From assembly GCA_002841495.1 (NCBI GenBank), contig PGZV01000015.1, positions 1-64,000 of the forward strand: DNA of 64,000 nt, written 5' to 3'. A program made the position numbers and the translations under genes. Shown here piece by piece: positions 17,739 to 27,308 of this stretch. The notes beneath the pieces were generated by a model. It was given only the letters and a program-made list of their open reading frames with translations, ran no database searches and had not been told where the DNA came from. Origin of the DNA: Firmicutes bacterium HGW-Firmicutes-2 (lineage in GTDB: Bacteria; Bacillota; Clostridia; Lachnospirales; Vallitaleaceae). Each line of letters opens with the position of its first letter. Position 1 is the first letter of the stretch.

Positions 17739-17781
17739 CTTATACTTTTCTCTCTTCCTATGCTCAGTTTTATCGACTATT

Positions 17782-17810
17782 ATTATAGCATTATTAGCAT
17801 GAAGCGTAAA
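17782..17810 (-). promoter_or_regulatory. Promoter of the LacI-family gene
   Basis: Minus strand TTTACG (17805-17810), 17-bp spacer, TATAAT (17782-17787) preceded by TGC, giving an extended -10. Transcription starts near 17775, about 37 bp before the ATG. Confidence 0.75.
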
Positions 17811-17886
17811 CCTAGCCTTATGCACTTATATTATTTTGTATTGTTTGTAATTATACTCAAATATTGTATTCTTTTTGCATATGCAC

Positions 17887-17915
17887 TTGTACTTCTATGC
17901 GCCTTACATTATAAT
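17887..17915 (+). promoter_or_regulatory. Promoter of the pantothenate/CoA operon
   Basis: Plus strand TTGTAC (17887-17892), 17-bp spacer, TATAAT (17910-17915). Transcription from about 17922 gives a leader of nearly 200 nt before panB that contains the dispersed repeat and a terminator. Confidence 0.75.
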
Positions 17916-17959
17916 AGACTCATAATAATATTTAATGAATTTTATACAATTTTATGTTT

Positions 17960-18024
17960 GGTTAAGGTGTCAAAACTATATAGTTGAACTTTCACATACA
18001 ATATATAGTTATGAATGTATCAAC
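17960..18024. repeat. Dispersed intergenic repeat, copy 2
   Basis: Starts GGTTAAGGTGTCAAAACTA like copy 1 and continues with CACATACAATATAT and GAATGTATCAAC, shared with copy 3 at 60368. No matching right terminal repeat was found, so this copy looks truncated. It lies in the 5' leader of the pan operon. Confidence 0.6.
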
Positions 18025-18040
18025 GTAATCTATATATTCT

Positions 18041-18120
18041 TATGGACAGAGACTGAGTGTGATAAGGATATCATTGGTTTATCATGCCTTTTTCACCTAT
18101 AGGTCGAGAAAGGTTTTTTT
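18041..18120 (+). promoter_or_regulatory. Candidate riboswitch/attenuator in the panB leader
   Basis: A stem formed by 18057-18065 and 18079-18087 (core UGAUAA/UUAUCA, with G-U pairs outside) encloses a 13-nt loop. It directly abuts a terminator hairpin (18087-18113) whose 3' arm holds the panB Shine-Dalgarno. The order promoter, long leader, structured element, terminator is typical of a riboswitch. A pan-motif RNA is known upstream of panB in Firmicutes; I could not confirm that this is one. Confidence 0.5.
18087..18120 (+). terminator. Terminator overlapping the panB ribosome binding site
   Basis: CCTTTTTC (18087-18094) pairs with GAGAAAGG (18106-18113), with an inner ACC/GGT stem, followed by seven T that run up to the panB ATG. 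The Shine-Dalgarno AGAAAGG is inside the 3' arm, so the hairpin would both end transcription and hide the ribosome binding site. Confidence 0.75.
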
Positions 18121-18969
18121 ATGAAACGATATTCAGTTTTAGATTTTAAATCAGCAAAAGGTCGGCAGAAGATAACCCTCTTAACTGCATACGACTATAC
18201 CATGGCCAAACTTTTGGATCAGTCAGGTATAGATGCCATTCTTGTTGGTGATTCACTCGGCATGGTTCACCAAGGTTTCAACAACACGCTAAGTGTTACA
18301 ATGGATCATATGGTCTACCATACATCTTCCGTTGTTAGAGGTACCCAGCATGCAATGGTAATTAGTGATATGCCTTTTATGTCATACCATTTATCACCCA
18401 TGGATGCTGTTGCCAATGCAGGTAGGTTGATTCAAGAAGGTGGTGCTAATGCTGTTAAGCTCGAAGGTGGTCGTGATATAATACCTCAAATTGAAGGTAT
18501 CTTAAAAGCACAAATACCCGTTATGGGTCATCTTGGATTGACGCCACAATCCATCAATCGATTAGGCGGCTTCAAAGTTCAAGGTCGGCTTCCTGAAGAT
18601 GCTCAAGAAATACTTCATGATGCTCTACTACTTGAATCCGCCGGTGTCTTTGCTATCGTTTTAGAAGGTATTCCTGAAAATCTGGCTCAATTAATTAGCC
18701 AAAAGCTTCACATTCCTACCATCGGCATAGGGGCATCGGTACATTGTGATGGTCAGATTCTAGTCTCTCATGATATGCTCGGCATGTATACTGAATCCTC
18801 ACCTAGATTTGTTAAACACTATGCGCATCTAGGTGATACGATTCAGACTGCTGTCAAAAGCTATATCGATGATGTACGCCAACAGATCTTCCCCTCACCT
18901 ATCCATACCTATAAAGGACAAAAAGAAGTGCTTAACTTACCTGAACGGGAGGTTAAGTATGTTGATTGA
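18121..18969 (+). CDS. panB: 3-methyl-2-oxobutanoate hydroxymethyltransferase
   Basis: A 282-residue PanB, first committed enzyme of pantothenate synthesis; it transfers a hydroxymethyl group from methylene-tetrahydrofolate to ketoisovalerate. Typical motifs are LTAYDYTMAKLLD, ILVGDSLGMV (metal aspartate), AVKLEGG, MGHLGLTPQ and IGIGASVHCDGQILV. Length is normal. The ATG follows directly on the T-run of a leader hairpin, with AGAAAGG in the hairpin arm as ribosome binding site. It overlaps panC by 11 bp. Confidence 0.97.
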   Translation: MKRYSVLDFKSAKGRQKITLLTAYDYTMAKLLDQSGIDAILVGDSLGMVHQGFNNTLSVTMDHMVYHTSSVVRGTQHAMVISDMPFMSYHLSPMDAVANAGRLIQEGGANAVKLEGGRDIIPQIEGILKAQIPVMGHLGLTPQSINRLGGFKVQGRLPEDAQEILHDALLLESAGVFAIVLEGIPENLAQLISQKLHIPTIGIGASVHCDGQILVSHDMLGMYTESSPRFVKHYAHLGDTIQTAVKSYIDDVRQQIFPSPIHTYKGQKEVLNLPEREVKYVD

Positions 18970-19798
18970 TTCCATTTCTAAAATGAGACAAGTGCTAAGT
19001 AACAAAAATAACATTGGATTCGTCCCTACTATGGGTGCTTTACATGAAGGTCATCTTTCTCTTATCAAAACCGCACGAAAACATCATGAAGTTGTCGTGG
19101 TAAGTATCTTTGTTAATCCTTCTCAATTTGCACCACATGAAGATTATGATACGTATCCACGTAATATTGATAAAGACTATGCTTTAGCTATTTCAGCAGG
19201 CGCTGATTATGTTTTTTCTCCTTCTGTCTTCGAAATCTACGGAACGGGAAGCTTAACCCATGTCATAGTCGATCCTACATTGACAGATATTTTATGTGGT
19301 GCAACAAGGCCTACACATTTTAAAGGTGTGACAACCGTTGTTGCTCTGCTTATTAATATTATAAAGCCACAAAAAATATATTTAGGTGAAAAGGATGCTC
19401 AACAAGTCATTATTCTAAAGCGCATGGTGAAAGACCTACACATGGATCTTAAAGTCGTAACGTGCCCAACGATCAGAGACTATGACGGTCTTGCATTAAG
19501 CTCAAGAAATGCTAATCTAAACATCCAAGAGCGTCATGAAGCTGTTTATTTGTATCAGTCTCTGCTTATGATAAAGAAACTATATACCTTAGGGGAGCTA
19601 AATGTAGAAACACTAAAAAAATCATTTACAGAGGTTCTTAAAAATGCAACCTTAGCAAAAATAGATTACGTTGAGATTCTTGGATATGATGATCTTCAAA
19701 GTATGAAAACCATTGAAAAAAAAGTACTCGTAGCGGTTGCCGTATTCTTCGGTAAAACAAGATTAATAGATAATATAGTCTTAGAAGGTGGTGAATGA
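18959..19798 (+). CDS. panC: Pantoate--beta-alanine ligase
   Basis: A 279-residue pantothenate synthetase that joins pantoate and beta-alanine with ATP. The HIGH-type nucleotide motif is [10 protein letters not shown] at residues 23-32, followed by [19 protein letters not shown] and LSSRNANL (KMSKS equivalent). I start it at 18959, where GGGAGG lies upstream; the open frame continues 126 bp further into panB but lacks a binding site and family similarity. It overlaps panB by 11 bp and touches panD. Confidence 0.97.
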   Translation: MLIDSISKMRQVLSNKNNIGFVPTMGALHEGHLSLIKTARKHHEVVVVSIFVNPSQFAPHEDYDTYPRNIDKDYALAISAGADYVFSPSVFEIYGTGSLTHVIVDPTLTDILCGATRPTHFKGVTTVVALLINIIKPQKIYLGEKDAQQVIILKRMVKDLHMDLKVVTCPTIRDYDGLALSSRNANLNIQERHEAVYLYQSLLMIKKLYTLGELNVETLKKSFTEVLKNATLAKIDYVEILGYDDLQSMKTIEKKVLVAVAVFFGKTRLIDNIVLEGGE

Positions 19799-20181
19799 TG
19801 TTGATTACCATGCTAAAATCTAAAATACATAAAGCAACCGTTACTGAAGCTAACCTCTTTTATGAAGGGAGTGTCACCATTGATCAAGCACTACTTGATG
19901 CCAGCGGCATACTAGTAGGTGAAAAAGTACAGATTGTTAATGTCAACAATGGTGCACGATTTGAAACATATACCATTGCAGGCGACGCTCATAGTGGTGT
20001 TGTATGCTTAAACGGACCTGCTGCCAGAATGGTACAGCTTGGTGATCTGGTTATTATTATTACTTATGGTTTAATGCAGCCTTCAGAAGCCGCAATATAC
20101 AAACCCATTATTCTCCAATTAGATGCACAAAACCGAGTCGTAAATACTAAAAACACAGAGCTACACAGTCAAAAGAATTGA
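19798..20181 (+). CDS. panD: Aspartate 1-decarboxylase (pyruvoyl)
   Basis: A 127-residue PanD that makes beta-alanine from aspartate. It is a self-processing enzyme: cleavage between Gly24 and Ser25 (YEGS) produces the pyruvoyl cofactor. Two ATG codons lie in tandem (19795, 19798). I prefer the second because it gives the canonical Gly24-Ser25 numbering. Other conserved parts are NNGARFETY and LNGPAAR. Its start overlaps the panC stop codon. Confidence 0.96.
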   Translation: MLITMLKSKIHKATVTEANLFYEGSVTIDQALLDASGILVGEKVQIVNVNNGARFETYTIAGDAHSGVVCLNGPAARMVQLGDLVIIITYGLMQPSEAAIYKPIILQLDAQNRVVNTKNTELHSQKN

Positions 20182-20189
20182 GGTGGATT

Positions 20190-20963
20190 ATGAATATCAT
20201 TATAACAGCCGGTGGCACGAGTGAAACGATTGATGCTGTCAGGAAAATTACGAATACGAGTACCGGATTACTCGCCAAGAAAATTTACACCGTTTTGGTA
20301 GATACCACCCAAACACCACATAATCCCATACATATTGATTATGTAGCAGCAAAAAATGCCCGGTTGCCAAAAATAAGGAGTCCTCACAAATTATACACTG
20401 TGACAGATACCAAAAGTGTAGAAACAGTATTGTCAGAACTTCTTGAATCAAAGAAAGTTGATGTCATGATTCATTGTATGGCTGTGTCTGATTACTATGT
20501 GTCAAAAATCCAAACAGAAACGCAACTGGCTACAGAATTGCTGAGTTTATTCGAACAAAGAGATACCCTCTCTCAAGAACTAAGTCTAGATGATATTCTA
20601 GATACGTTGCGGAATAGTTCCTATCATCAACTGGATAAGTGCAATAAGCTGGTCTCCAAGGATAGCCTTTACTTGCGTTTAAACGAAACGCCTAAACTTA
20701 TTCAGAAAGTAAAAAAGCAAAGTCCTAGTACGCGACTTATTGGTTTTAAGCTTCTCCATAATGCACCACAAGAAGATTTACTTCAAGCTGCAAATATGAT
20801 GGCTTTAACCAGCCGCTGTGAGTTGGTTATTGCTAATGATCTTAGTTCTATTCATGGTGACAACCATGAAGCTTTTATAATAAAAAACGGTAACGTAATC
20901 GACACTTGTTTCACAAAAGAAGAAATCGCGAACTCAATAAAAGATTATCTTTTCTCTAATTAA
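20190..20963 (+). CDS. coaB: Phosphopantothenate--cysteine ligase, stand-alone CoaB
   Basis: A 257-residue single-domain CoaB, of the type found as a separate protein in streptococci and enterococci rather than fused to CoaC. It activates 4'-phosphopantothenate and couples cysteine. Seen are the N-terminal ITAGGTSETIDAVRKITN, the STG motif, HCMAVSDYYVS, NETPKLIQKV (equivalent of the KxxPK loop) and IANDLSS. Start at 20190 after GAGGTGGA, 8 bp after panD. The neighbouring coaC supplies the decarboxylase. Confidence 0.93.
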   Translation: MNIIITAGGTSETIDAVRKITNTSTGLLAKKIYTVLVDTTQTPHNPIHIDYVAAKNARLPKIRSPHKLYTVTDTKSVETVLSELLESKKVDVMIHCMAVSDYYVSKIQTETQLATELLSLFEQRDTLSQELSLDDILDTLRNSSYHQLDKCNKLVSKDSLYLRLNETPKLIQKVKKQSPSTRLIGFKLLHNAPQEDLLQAANMMALTSRCELVIANDLSSIHGDNHEAFIIKNGNVIDTCFTKEEIANSIKDYLFSN

Positions 20964-20988
20964 CATTAGCAAAAAGGAGACTATTCAT

Positions 20989-21522
20989 ATGAAAACAATC
21001 GTTGTAGGTGTATGTGGTGGTATCGCTGGTTATAAAGCAATCGAAATCGTACATTCTTTAACCAAAAAGGGTTATGATGTCCATGTCATCATGACAAAAA
21101 ATGCCACTGAATTCATTACACCTCTTACTTTTCAGTCTTTATCTCATAATCCGGTGGTCACGGACATGTTTAATCCCATCGACAAATGGGATACCAAACA
21201 TATTCAATTGGCAAAAAAAGCCGATTTGTTTTTGATTGCACCTGCTACAGCAAACATCATTGGAAAAATTGCATGCGGTATAGCCGATGATATGCTGAGC
21301 ACAACTGTTATGGCCACAAAAGCACCTGTTATAATTGCACCCGCCATGAATACCAATATGTGGGAAAACCCTATTTTAAAAGATAATGTTCGTAAACTTA
21401 CAACCTATGGCTATAAGGTTCTGGAAACCGGTCATGGCCAATTAGCCTGTGGTGATATTGGCACAGGTAAGCTTCTGGACTGGACGGCTATTGTTACAGT
21501 CGTCGAAAATAGTCTTCTATAA
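20989..21522 (+). CDS. coaC: Phosphopantothenoylcysteine decarboxylase, stand-alone CoaC
   Basis: A 177-residue flavin-dependent decarboxylase that converts phosphopantothenoylcysteine to phosphopantetheine. It contains GVCGGIAGYKA for FMN, the catalytic His71 in WDTKHIQLA, the PAMNTNMWENP substrate loop (118-128), and the C-terminal flap cysteine 154 in LACGDIGTGKL. All catalytic residues are present. It ends the pan/coa operon; a bidirectional hairpin lies 67 bp downstream. Confidence 0.95.
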   Translation: MKTIVVGVCGGIAGYKAIEIVHSLTKKGYDVHVIMTKNATEFITPLTFQSLSHNPVVTDMFNPIDKWDTKHIQLAKKADLFLIAPATANIIGKIACGIADDMLSTTVMATKAPVIIAPAMNTNMWENPILKDNVRKLTTYGYKVLETGHGQLACGDIGTGKLLDWTAIVTVVENSLL

Positions 21523-21581
21523 AATTGTACTAAATATAAAACTACCTTTTTCACCTATAGATTTTCAATATGAAACATAAA

Positions 21582-21637
21582 AAATACACCTCTTGAATCA
21601 TACAGTTGAATTAACTGTCTTTTCAAGAGGCGCATTT
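21582..21637. terminator. Bidirectional terminator between coaC and the ROK kinase gene
   Basis: Arms CCTCTTGAA (21589-21597) and TTCAAGAGG (21622-21630) with an inner ACAGTT/AACTGT stem. ATTTT follows on the plus strand and TATTTTTT on the minus strand. It serves the convergent pan/coa operon and fructokinase gene. Confidence 0.8.
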
Positions 21638-21649
21638 TAATACTAGTCG

Positions 21650-22525
21650 TTAGCTTTGTTGTGCTATCTCTTTGGCTAAATAAATAGCGCCGATAAGCCC
21701 TGCTTTTTGACCCAGTTTAGGATATTGAATGTATTCTTCTAAGTCACCTTTTATGATTTCATGATCAATATAACCATTCATATGCTTTTTGAATGCGGCT
21801 CTGATTTTCGGAAAAAGGTGGGCTTGTTGCGCTACACCGCCACCTATCAAAATGATTTCCGGCGATAAAATAAGATTGTATGTCATAAGCGCTTGTCCAA
21901 TATAATCGGCAACATGGTCCCAAATCACATGATCTTCACCGAGTTCATGCCCTTTAATACCAAGCCTTGCTTCTATAGCCGGTCCTGATACAAGGCCTTC
22001 TAAACAATTATTGTGTGTTGGACAATTGCCTTTAAAAACGTCATCTTCTTTTTGTCTGATAAGAATATGCCCCATCTCTGGATGGGTTAAACCGAACAAC
22101 GTCTCGCCTTCCAAAACAAATCCGGCTCCAACGCCGGTTCCGATAGTAATGTATAAAACACTTCTCTTACCAACACCATGTCCTTCCTTATATTCCCCAA
22201 GACCGGCTGCATTGACATCTGTGTCAATTTTGATAGGTATGTTTAATGCTGCACTTAGTTCTTTGTACATATTAAACCAACGCCATGCCAGCTTTGGTGT
22301 GTTCAAAATCTGCCCATAATTTTCCTTAGTGGGACTGATTTCAATTGGACCAAATGCGCCTATTCCAATGGCTTTAACAGGATTCTTCTTAAAAAACTCA
22401 ATGACTTCTTTCATGGTTTGTTTTGGTTCTAGCGTCGCTACGGTTATTTGATCCAAAATGTTCATCTCTTCATCCACAGCCGCACATACAAATTTGGTGC
22501 CGCCTGCTTCAATTGCTCCGTACAT
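21650..22525 (-). CDS. scrK: ROK-family fructokinase
   Basis: A 291-residue ROK sugar kinase of the fructokinase group. The ATP motif is AIEAGGTKFVCA at the N-terminus, then GIGAFGPIE, the catalytic aspartate in KIDTDVNAAGLGEY, and GTGVGAGF. The ROK zinc site is formed by HPEMGH with the CPTHNNC cysteines. It phosphorylates fructose, possibly other hexoses. It is a single-gene unit with GAGAGGTG before the start and an extended -10 (TGC-TATACT) upstream. It stands between the pan operon and a chemoreceptor. Confidence 0.88.
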   Translation of the reverse strand: MYGAIEAGGTKFVCAAVDEEMNILDQITVATLEPKQTMKEVIEFFKKNPVKAIGIGAFGPIEISPTKENYGQILNTPKLAWRWFNMYKELSAALNIPIKIDTDVNAAGLGEYKEGHGVGKRSVLYITIGTGVGAGFVLEGETLFGLTHPEMGHILIRQKEDDVFKGNCPTHNNCLEGLVSGPAIEARLGIKGHELGEDHVIWDHVADYIGQALMTYNLILSPEIILIGGGVAQQAHLFPKIRAAFKKHMNGYIDHEIIKGDLEEYIQYPKLGQKAGLIGAIYLAKEIAQQS

Positions 22526-22634
22526 ACAAACACCTCTCTTCTAATTTATAAATATTAGTATAGCATAAGTATGCATTCTTCTCTAGAAATTTATCGTGAC
22601 ACTAACACTTTCTTTGTGATATCTGTTTTTTACA

Positions 22635-22683
22635 TATAAAAGCTCCAGTATTTTAGTTTATAACATCCTAAAATACTAGAGCT
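22635..22683 (-). terminator. Terminator of the sugar-transport/chemoreceptor operon
   Basis: Stem AGCTCCAGTATTTTAG (22641-22656) with CTAAAATACTAGAGCT (22668-22683), one mismatch, followed on the minus strand by TTTTATATG. It is about 40 bp after the chemoreceptor stop codon. Confidence 0.75.
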
Positions 22684-22725
22684 TCCTCCATACTCTCTCT
22701 CATCCCTTATACTTCTACTTTATCT

Positions 22726-24423
22726 CTAACACTTAAACACTGACATTTTCTCTCTTAATGCGTCAATAGAATCATTGGATAACTCTTTCGAAGCTCTAAT
22801 AACCCTTGATTCCTCATTAATACTAACAGACTTCATAGACATATCCGCCAGGCCATTAGAACTTTGTGTAATTGCAGCAGCAATCTCATCCATACTATTA
22901 GACAACTCATGGGTTGCACCATCTACATTATTAAAAGCACTAAAAATATGCTCCAGCTTAGTCTTAAACTGTACTGCATCTGTACTGTACTGCTCACTTA
23001 CTTCATACATATCTCTATAATCTTTCATAACATCTTCTTCGAAGAAAGCCATAATCTTCTCAATATCCAATGACATCTCTTGAACCGTACCTACAATGGC
23101 ATCGGACACTTGTTGAATCTGACTTGCACTTTTACTGGATGTTTCTGCCAACTTCCTAATCTCCGCAGCTACAACTGCAAAGCCTTTACCCGCTTCGCCT
23201 GCTCTAGCTGCTTCAATAGCCGCATTAAGACTAAGTAAATTGGTTTGCTCACTGATACCCAAAATAGCCTGTGTTAACATGCCAATCTTTTCAACCTCTT
23301 TGGATTTTTCAAGTGAACGGTAGATTTGTCCTTTTGTGTTTTCATAGACTTCTTGTGCTCTGTGAATCTTATTGGTCACCTGTACGCCAAGTTCAGAAGC
23401 ACGTTGATCACTTGCCTGAGCTAACTGAGTGCCTTCTTTAATATCTTCGGTAATAATGTTCATTGTGGCTACAATCTCTTCTATATGTGCATTAATCTCT
23501 TGAGATGAAGCACTTGTTTGCTGTGTACCCGAAGACAATTGCATTAAAGTATCCGTCATATTAAGTATATCCGAGTCTAAAGAATGCAACTGTTGTTCTA
23601 TGGTATTGGAATGCTCAAAGACCTCTTTTGAAGAATCATTTACTGCTTGAACAACTTCACTTAAACTCTCAATAAAAGTGTTAATAGAGTAACCGATTTC
23701 CTGAAATTCATTTTTACTCTTTAGCTCAATTCGAGTCGATAAATCACCTGTCTGAGTAATCCTACCAAGCTTCGTTAGCAACTCCTTCATTGACTTGTTA
23801 ATGGTAACCGAAAGCCCAAGAGTAAAAATAACAGATATAGCAACGATTAGTATGATGGCCATTAAAAACAAACGTGTACTCTCATTTAGTGTGTTTTCCA
23901 GTTCGATCCTTGTATGCTCTCTTGCCAAATCCACATTCCCTTTGACACTCTCTGCTATAGGCAAAATACTGTCACTAAAATTCGTAGTTTCATCCTGATA
24001 CTCCAATATAGTAACAAAATAATTGAACTTACTAAGATAATCCTCCATATCGACTTGAATGGCATCTAGATAACCGTTCATCAGTTGAGAATCTGTTTGA
24101 CTACGTGTCACTTCTATCAAATCGAAGATGGCAAATATATGGCCTTTGACCGTATTAATATATTCTTCATCGTCGTTTTCAAGAAAATTATCGCCTTCCT
24201 GTGTTGCCTGCATCAGATGATCTCTAATATCTGCAATATTATTGGATATGCTATAGCTTCTCTTAATTGAATTTGTTGAGTTGTTGTACAATATGCCGAT
24301 ACCGATAATCATGATGATTACAATGGAAAATAGGAGAGGTACCAACACTCGGATGTTAAACATTCTATTGTTATGGTTACTTGTCCTAATCTTCTTAATC
24401 TTCTTAATCTTTTCCTTCTGCAT
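22726..24423 (-). CDS. Methyl-accepting chemotaxis protein
   Basis: A 565-residue transmembrane chemoreceptor. A basic N-terminus precedes membrane helix 1 (about 25-47), then a helical-bundle sensor of about 140 residues, membrane helix 2 (about 188-210), HAMP, and the signalling domain with the hairpin tip [20 protein letters not shown] near residue 395. It starts 17 bp after the sugar permease gene on the same strand and precedes a terminator, so it is probably the last gene of the transporter operon. It may respond to the transported sugar, directly or through the binding protein; that is inference. ATG at 24423 chosen over a GTG three codons upstream. Confidence 0.93.
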   Translation of the reverse strand: MQKEKIKKIKKIRTSNHNNRMFNIRVLVPLLFSIVIIMIIGIGILYNNSTNSIKRSYSISNNIADIRDHLMQATQEGDNFLENDDEEYINTVKGHIFAIFDLIEVTRSQTDSQLMNGYLDAIQVDMEDYLSKFNYFVTILEYQDETTNFSDSILPIAESVKGNVDLAREHTRIELENTLNESTRLFLMAIILIVAISVIFTLGLSVTINKSMKELLTKLGRITQTGDLSTRIELKSKNEFQEIGYSINTFIESLSEVVQAVNDSSKEVFEHSNTIEQQLHSLDSDILNMTDTLMQLSSGTQQTSASSQEINAHIEEIVATMNIITEDIKEGTQLAQASDQRASELGVQVTNKIHRAQEVYENTKGQIYRSLEKSKEVEKIGMLTQAILGISEQTNLLSLNAAIEAARAGEAGKGFAVVAAEIRKLAETSSKSASQIQQVSDAIVGTVQEMSLDIEKIMAFFEEDVMKDYRDMYEVSEQYSTDAVQFKTKLEHIFSAFNNVDGATHELSNSMDEIAAAITQSSNGLADMSMKSVSINEESRVIRASKELSNDSIDALREKMSVFKC

Positions 24424-24440
24424 ATGCCTCACCCTATTTT

Positions 24441-25619
24441 CTAAGCTTGTTTTGCGTGCATATTCCTTGTGTAAACGTCAAACACGACCGCTGCTACCAA
24501 TACTAGACCACGAATGATATATTGATATGAAACACCTACGTTCATAAGGTCCATTCCTTTTGTCAGAGACGCCATAACGAGGGCACCAATGATTGACCCT
24601 GTTACTTTCCCAATTCCACCTGATGCTGAGGTTCCACCAACAAAAGCACCCGCAATCGCATCTAACTCAAAGCCCATACCTGCTGTAGGTGTAGCTGATT
24701 GAAGCCTAGCTGTAAACAAAATACCGGATAATCCAGCCAACATACCCATAGATCCAAATACTATGTAAGTGATTTTCTTAACGCTAACACCGGATAATTC
24801 AGCTGCTTCCGGATTACCACCTACAGCGTATATATGTCGTCCAAGAGTTGTATTATTCGTTATAAAAGCATAGATACCTACGACAATGGCAACAATAATT
24901 GCTGTCCAAGACAAACCTTTGAAGCTTGCTATTTTCCATAAAAAGAACATAATAATCGATGAAACGAATACCAATTTCAAAATGAATATTGGCAATGTTG
25001 AGACATGAAGTCGATATGAAATCTGTTTAATCCTGTTTTTCACTTCCAAGACTACAAAGAGTGTTACAACCAAGGCTCCTATGATTAATGTCAGAACATG
25101 CATACCAGGAACATTGGCAATATCCGGGATGTAACCATTACCAATAGCATTAAACTGATCGTTTGCCGTGAAAATGGTTGCACTGTTTGTAACTCTGATG
25201 AGTAATCCTCTAAAAATAGTCATGGCCGCAAGTGTAGCAACAAAAGCCGGTACTTTAAACCCAGCGACCAAGGTACCTGTCCAAAATGCACCGATGAGCG
25301 TACCCATAATCAGTATAATGGGAATTACAATTACAACGGGCAAACCAACAATTGACGTTAACATGGCTGCTACTGCGCCTAAGAAACCGGCAATATAACC
25401 AATGGATAAGTCAATATGTCTTATAACAATAACCAGGGTAACACCTACAGATAAAACAGCAATATAGCCTGTCATATCGATTAAGTCTGATATAACACGG
25501 GGTGTCATAAATAAACCATTGGTTAAATTGGTGAAGATAATCATAATAAATCCTAATGCAATGTACATACCATAATCACGTATGTTTTCTTTAATCGCTT
25601 TAGTTAAATCATTAAACAT
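24441..25619 (-). CDS. Sugar ABC transporter permease (MmsB/GguB/XylH type)
   Basis: A 392-residue membrane protein of the ribose/xylose permease family with around ten helices. The cytoplasmic loop [14 protein letters not shown] contacts the ATPase; other family motifs are [14 protein letters not shown] and [16 protein letters not shown]. The longer form with an extra central segment is typical of the GguB/MmsB branch that works with ChvE-like binding proteins. It follows the ATPase gene by 12 bp. Confidence 0.93.
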   Translation of the reverse strand: MFNDLTKAIKENIRDYGMYIALGFIMIIFTNLTNGLFMTPRVISDLIDMTGYIAVLSVGVTLVIVIRHIDLSIGYIAGFLGAVAAMLTSIVGLPVVIVIPIILIMGTLIGAFWTGTLVAGFKVPAFVATLAAMTIFRGLLIRVTNSATIFTANDQFNAIGNGYIPDIANVPGMHVLTLIIGALVVTLFVVLEVKNRIKQISYRLHVSTLPIFILKLVFVSSIIMFFLWKIASFKGLSWTAIIVAIVVGIYAFITNNTTLGRHIYAVGGNPEAAELSGVSVKKITYIVFGSMGMLAGLSGILFTARLQSATPTAGMGFELDAIAGAFVGGTSASGGIGKVTGSIIGALVMASLTKGMDLMNVGVSYQYIIRGLVLVAAVVFDVYTRNMHAKQA

Positions 25620-25631
25620 TTTTTTAGCCTC

Positions 25632-27149
25632 CTATACAGTCGCCATTTCCATTATTTTTTCTTGGGTTGCTTCTTCAATTGGTAATTCCCCAGTCAAACG
25701 TCCCTCAGCCATGACATAAACACGGTCACTCATGCCAAGCACTTCCGGCAACTCGGATGAAATCATGATGATACTTAATCCTTTGGCTACAAGTTCGTTC
25801 ATGATGGTATAGATTTCATATTTTGCACCAACATCGATACCTCTTGTCGGTTCATCTAATATGAGTACATTAGGCTCTACAAAAAGCCATTTGGAAAGTG
25901 CCACTTTTTGTTGATTACCACCACTGAGATTCATTACTTTTTGCTCAATGGAAGGGGTTTTGATATTCATAGATTCTCTATACTTTTCTGCTATTTCAAT
26001 TTCTTCATTTTTATTAATAACCATATAATTAGCTAGTTTATTAAGATTGGCCACTGTAATGTTTTGTTTAATATCCTGTATAAGGATTAAGCCATTACCT
26101 TTTCTATCTTCCGAAACATAAGCTAATCCTTTATCTATAGCATCTTTGGGTTTCTTTAGGCTAACCGTCTTATTATTAACCAGTACTTCACCGGATATAT
26201 CATATGACTTTGAATTACCAAATATACTAAGGGCAAATTCTGTTCTACCAGCACCCATTAGTCCTGCTATACCAACAATCTCGCCTTTTCTAACATTGAA
26301 ATTGGCGTCTTTTACTACATGCCTCCCCAATTTTCGATCAAAAGCAGACCAGTTCTTAACTTCCAATTGTACATCGCCAAAATTCTTTTCCAGTCTTTTG
26401 GGGAATATATCATTAATCTCACGACCAACCATATACTTTATGATTTCTTTTTCGTTCACTTCGCCTTTACTGGCTTTTAATGAGCATATGGTCTTGCCAT
26501 CTCTTAATACAGTCACTGTATCTGCTATAGCTATAACTTCTTTTAATTTATGTGAAATCATAATTGAAGTTACACCTTGTGTTTTGAGATCTTTTAGTAA
26601 CTCCAGTAGATTTTCGCTATCACTTTCATTTAATGCGGCTGTCGGTTCATCCAATATCAATAATTTAACTTCTTTGCTTAATGCTTTAGCAATCTCAATA
26701 AGCTGTTGCACACCCACACCGAGATCAATAATCTTTGTTGCAGGGTGTACTTCAAGTTTGACTTTTTTTAACATTTTGGCTGCTTCCGCTTTTGTATCGT
26801 GCCAATTTACAATACCCCTTTTATGGATTTCATGGCCTAAAAAGATATTTTCATAAACAGACAAATCTGGAATCAATGCCAATTCTTGATAGATGATTGC
26901 GACACCTTTTTTTTCACTGTCACTTATTCGTGAGAAACTCTGGATTTCATTATTAAGAACAATATCACCTGAGTAGGTTCCATGAGGATATACACCACTT
27001 AAGACCTTCATAAGGGTTGATTTACCTGCACCGTTTTCCCCTACAAGGCAATGGATTTCACCTTCTTCAACTTCAAAGTTAACCTGATCTAAGGCTTTTA
27101 CACCGGGAAATTCTTTTGTAATGTTACGCATTTCTAATATATTTGCCAT
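25632..27149 (-). CDS. Sugar ABC transporter ATP-binding protein (MmsA/GguA type)
   Basis: A 505-residue tandem ATPase. The first domain has Walker [10 protein letters not shown] (about 37-45) and [16 protein letters not shown]; the second has the degenerate Walker [10 protein letters not shown], signature [16 protein letters not shown] and [15 protein letters not shown]. It energises uptake of an aldose. A hairpin without T-run separates it from the binding-protein gene 159 bp upstream, consistent with lower expression than the binding protein. Confidence 0.95.
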   Translation of the reverse strand: MANILEMRNITKEFPGVKALDQVNFEVEEGEIHCLVGENGAGKSTLMKVLSGVYPHGTYSGDIVLNNEIQSFSRISDSEKKGVAIIYQELALIPDLSVYENIFLGHEIHKRGIVNWHDTKAEAAKMLKKVKLEVHPATKIIDLGVGVQQLIEIAKALSKEVKLLILDEPTAALNESDSENLLELLKDLKTQGVTSIMISHKLKEVIAIADTVTVLRDGKTICSLKASKGEVNEKEIIKYMVGREINDIFPKRLEKNFGDVQLEVKNWSAFDRKLGRHVVKDANFNVRKGEIVGIAGLMGAGRTEFALSIFGNSKSYDISGEVLVNNKTVSLKKPKDAIDKGLAYVSEDRKGNGLILIQDIKQNITVANLNKLANYMVINKNEEIEIAEKYRESMNIKTPSIEQKVMNLSGGNQQKVALSKWLFVEPNVLILDEPTRGIDVGAKYEIYTIMNELVAKGLSIIMISSELPEVLGMSDRVYVMAEGRLTGELPIEEATQEKIMEMATV

Positions 27150-27226
27150 AATAGAGCTCCTATCATTCTTACATGAATCGCTTGCCGACCTTACAATTAG
27201 AATCTGTTTTGTGTCTCATTCATTAG

Positions 27227-27260
27227 AATAGTGATAAACCCATGTGGGTCTATCACTATT
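27227..27260. repeat. Hairpin in the binding-protein/ATPase intergenic region
   Basis: Arms AATAGTGATA/TATCACTATT and ACCC/GGGT around loop ATGT, one mismatch. No T-run follows on the minus strand. It probably marks and protects the 3' end of the binding-protein transcript rather than ending transcription. Confidence 0.6.
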
Positions 27261-27308
27261 ACTAAATTCATTTTTGTGTCAAATTTTACAATGATTTATG
27301 AATGTTTT

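Noticed and set aside
18087-21560. The 16-mer CCTTTTTCACCTATAG occurs at 18087-18102 and at 21545-21560, at both ends of the pan/coa operon
   Set aside because: In an AT-rich window a single 16-mer repeat is not far from chance, and the second copy lacks the terminator arm.
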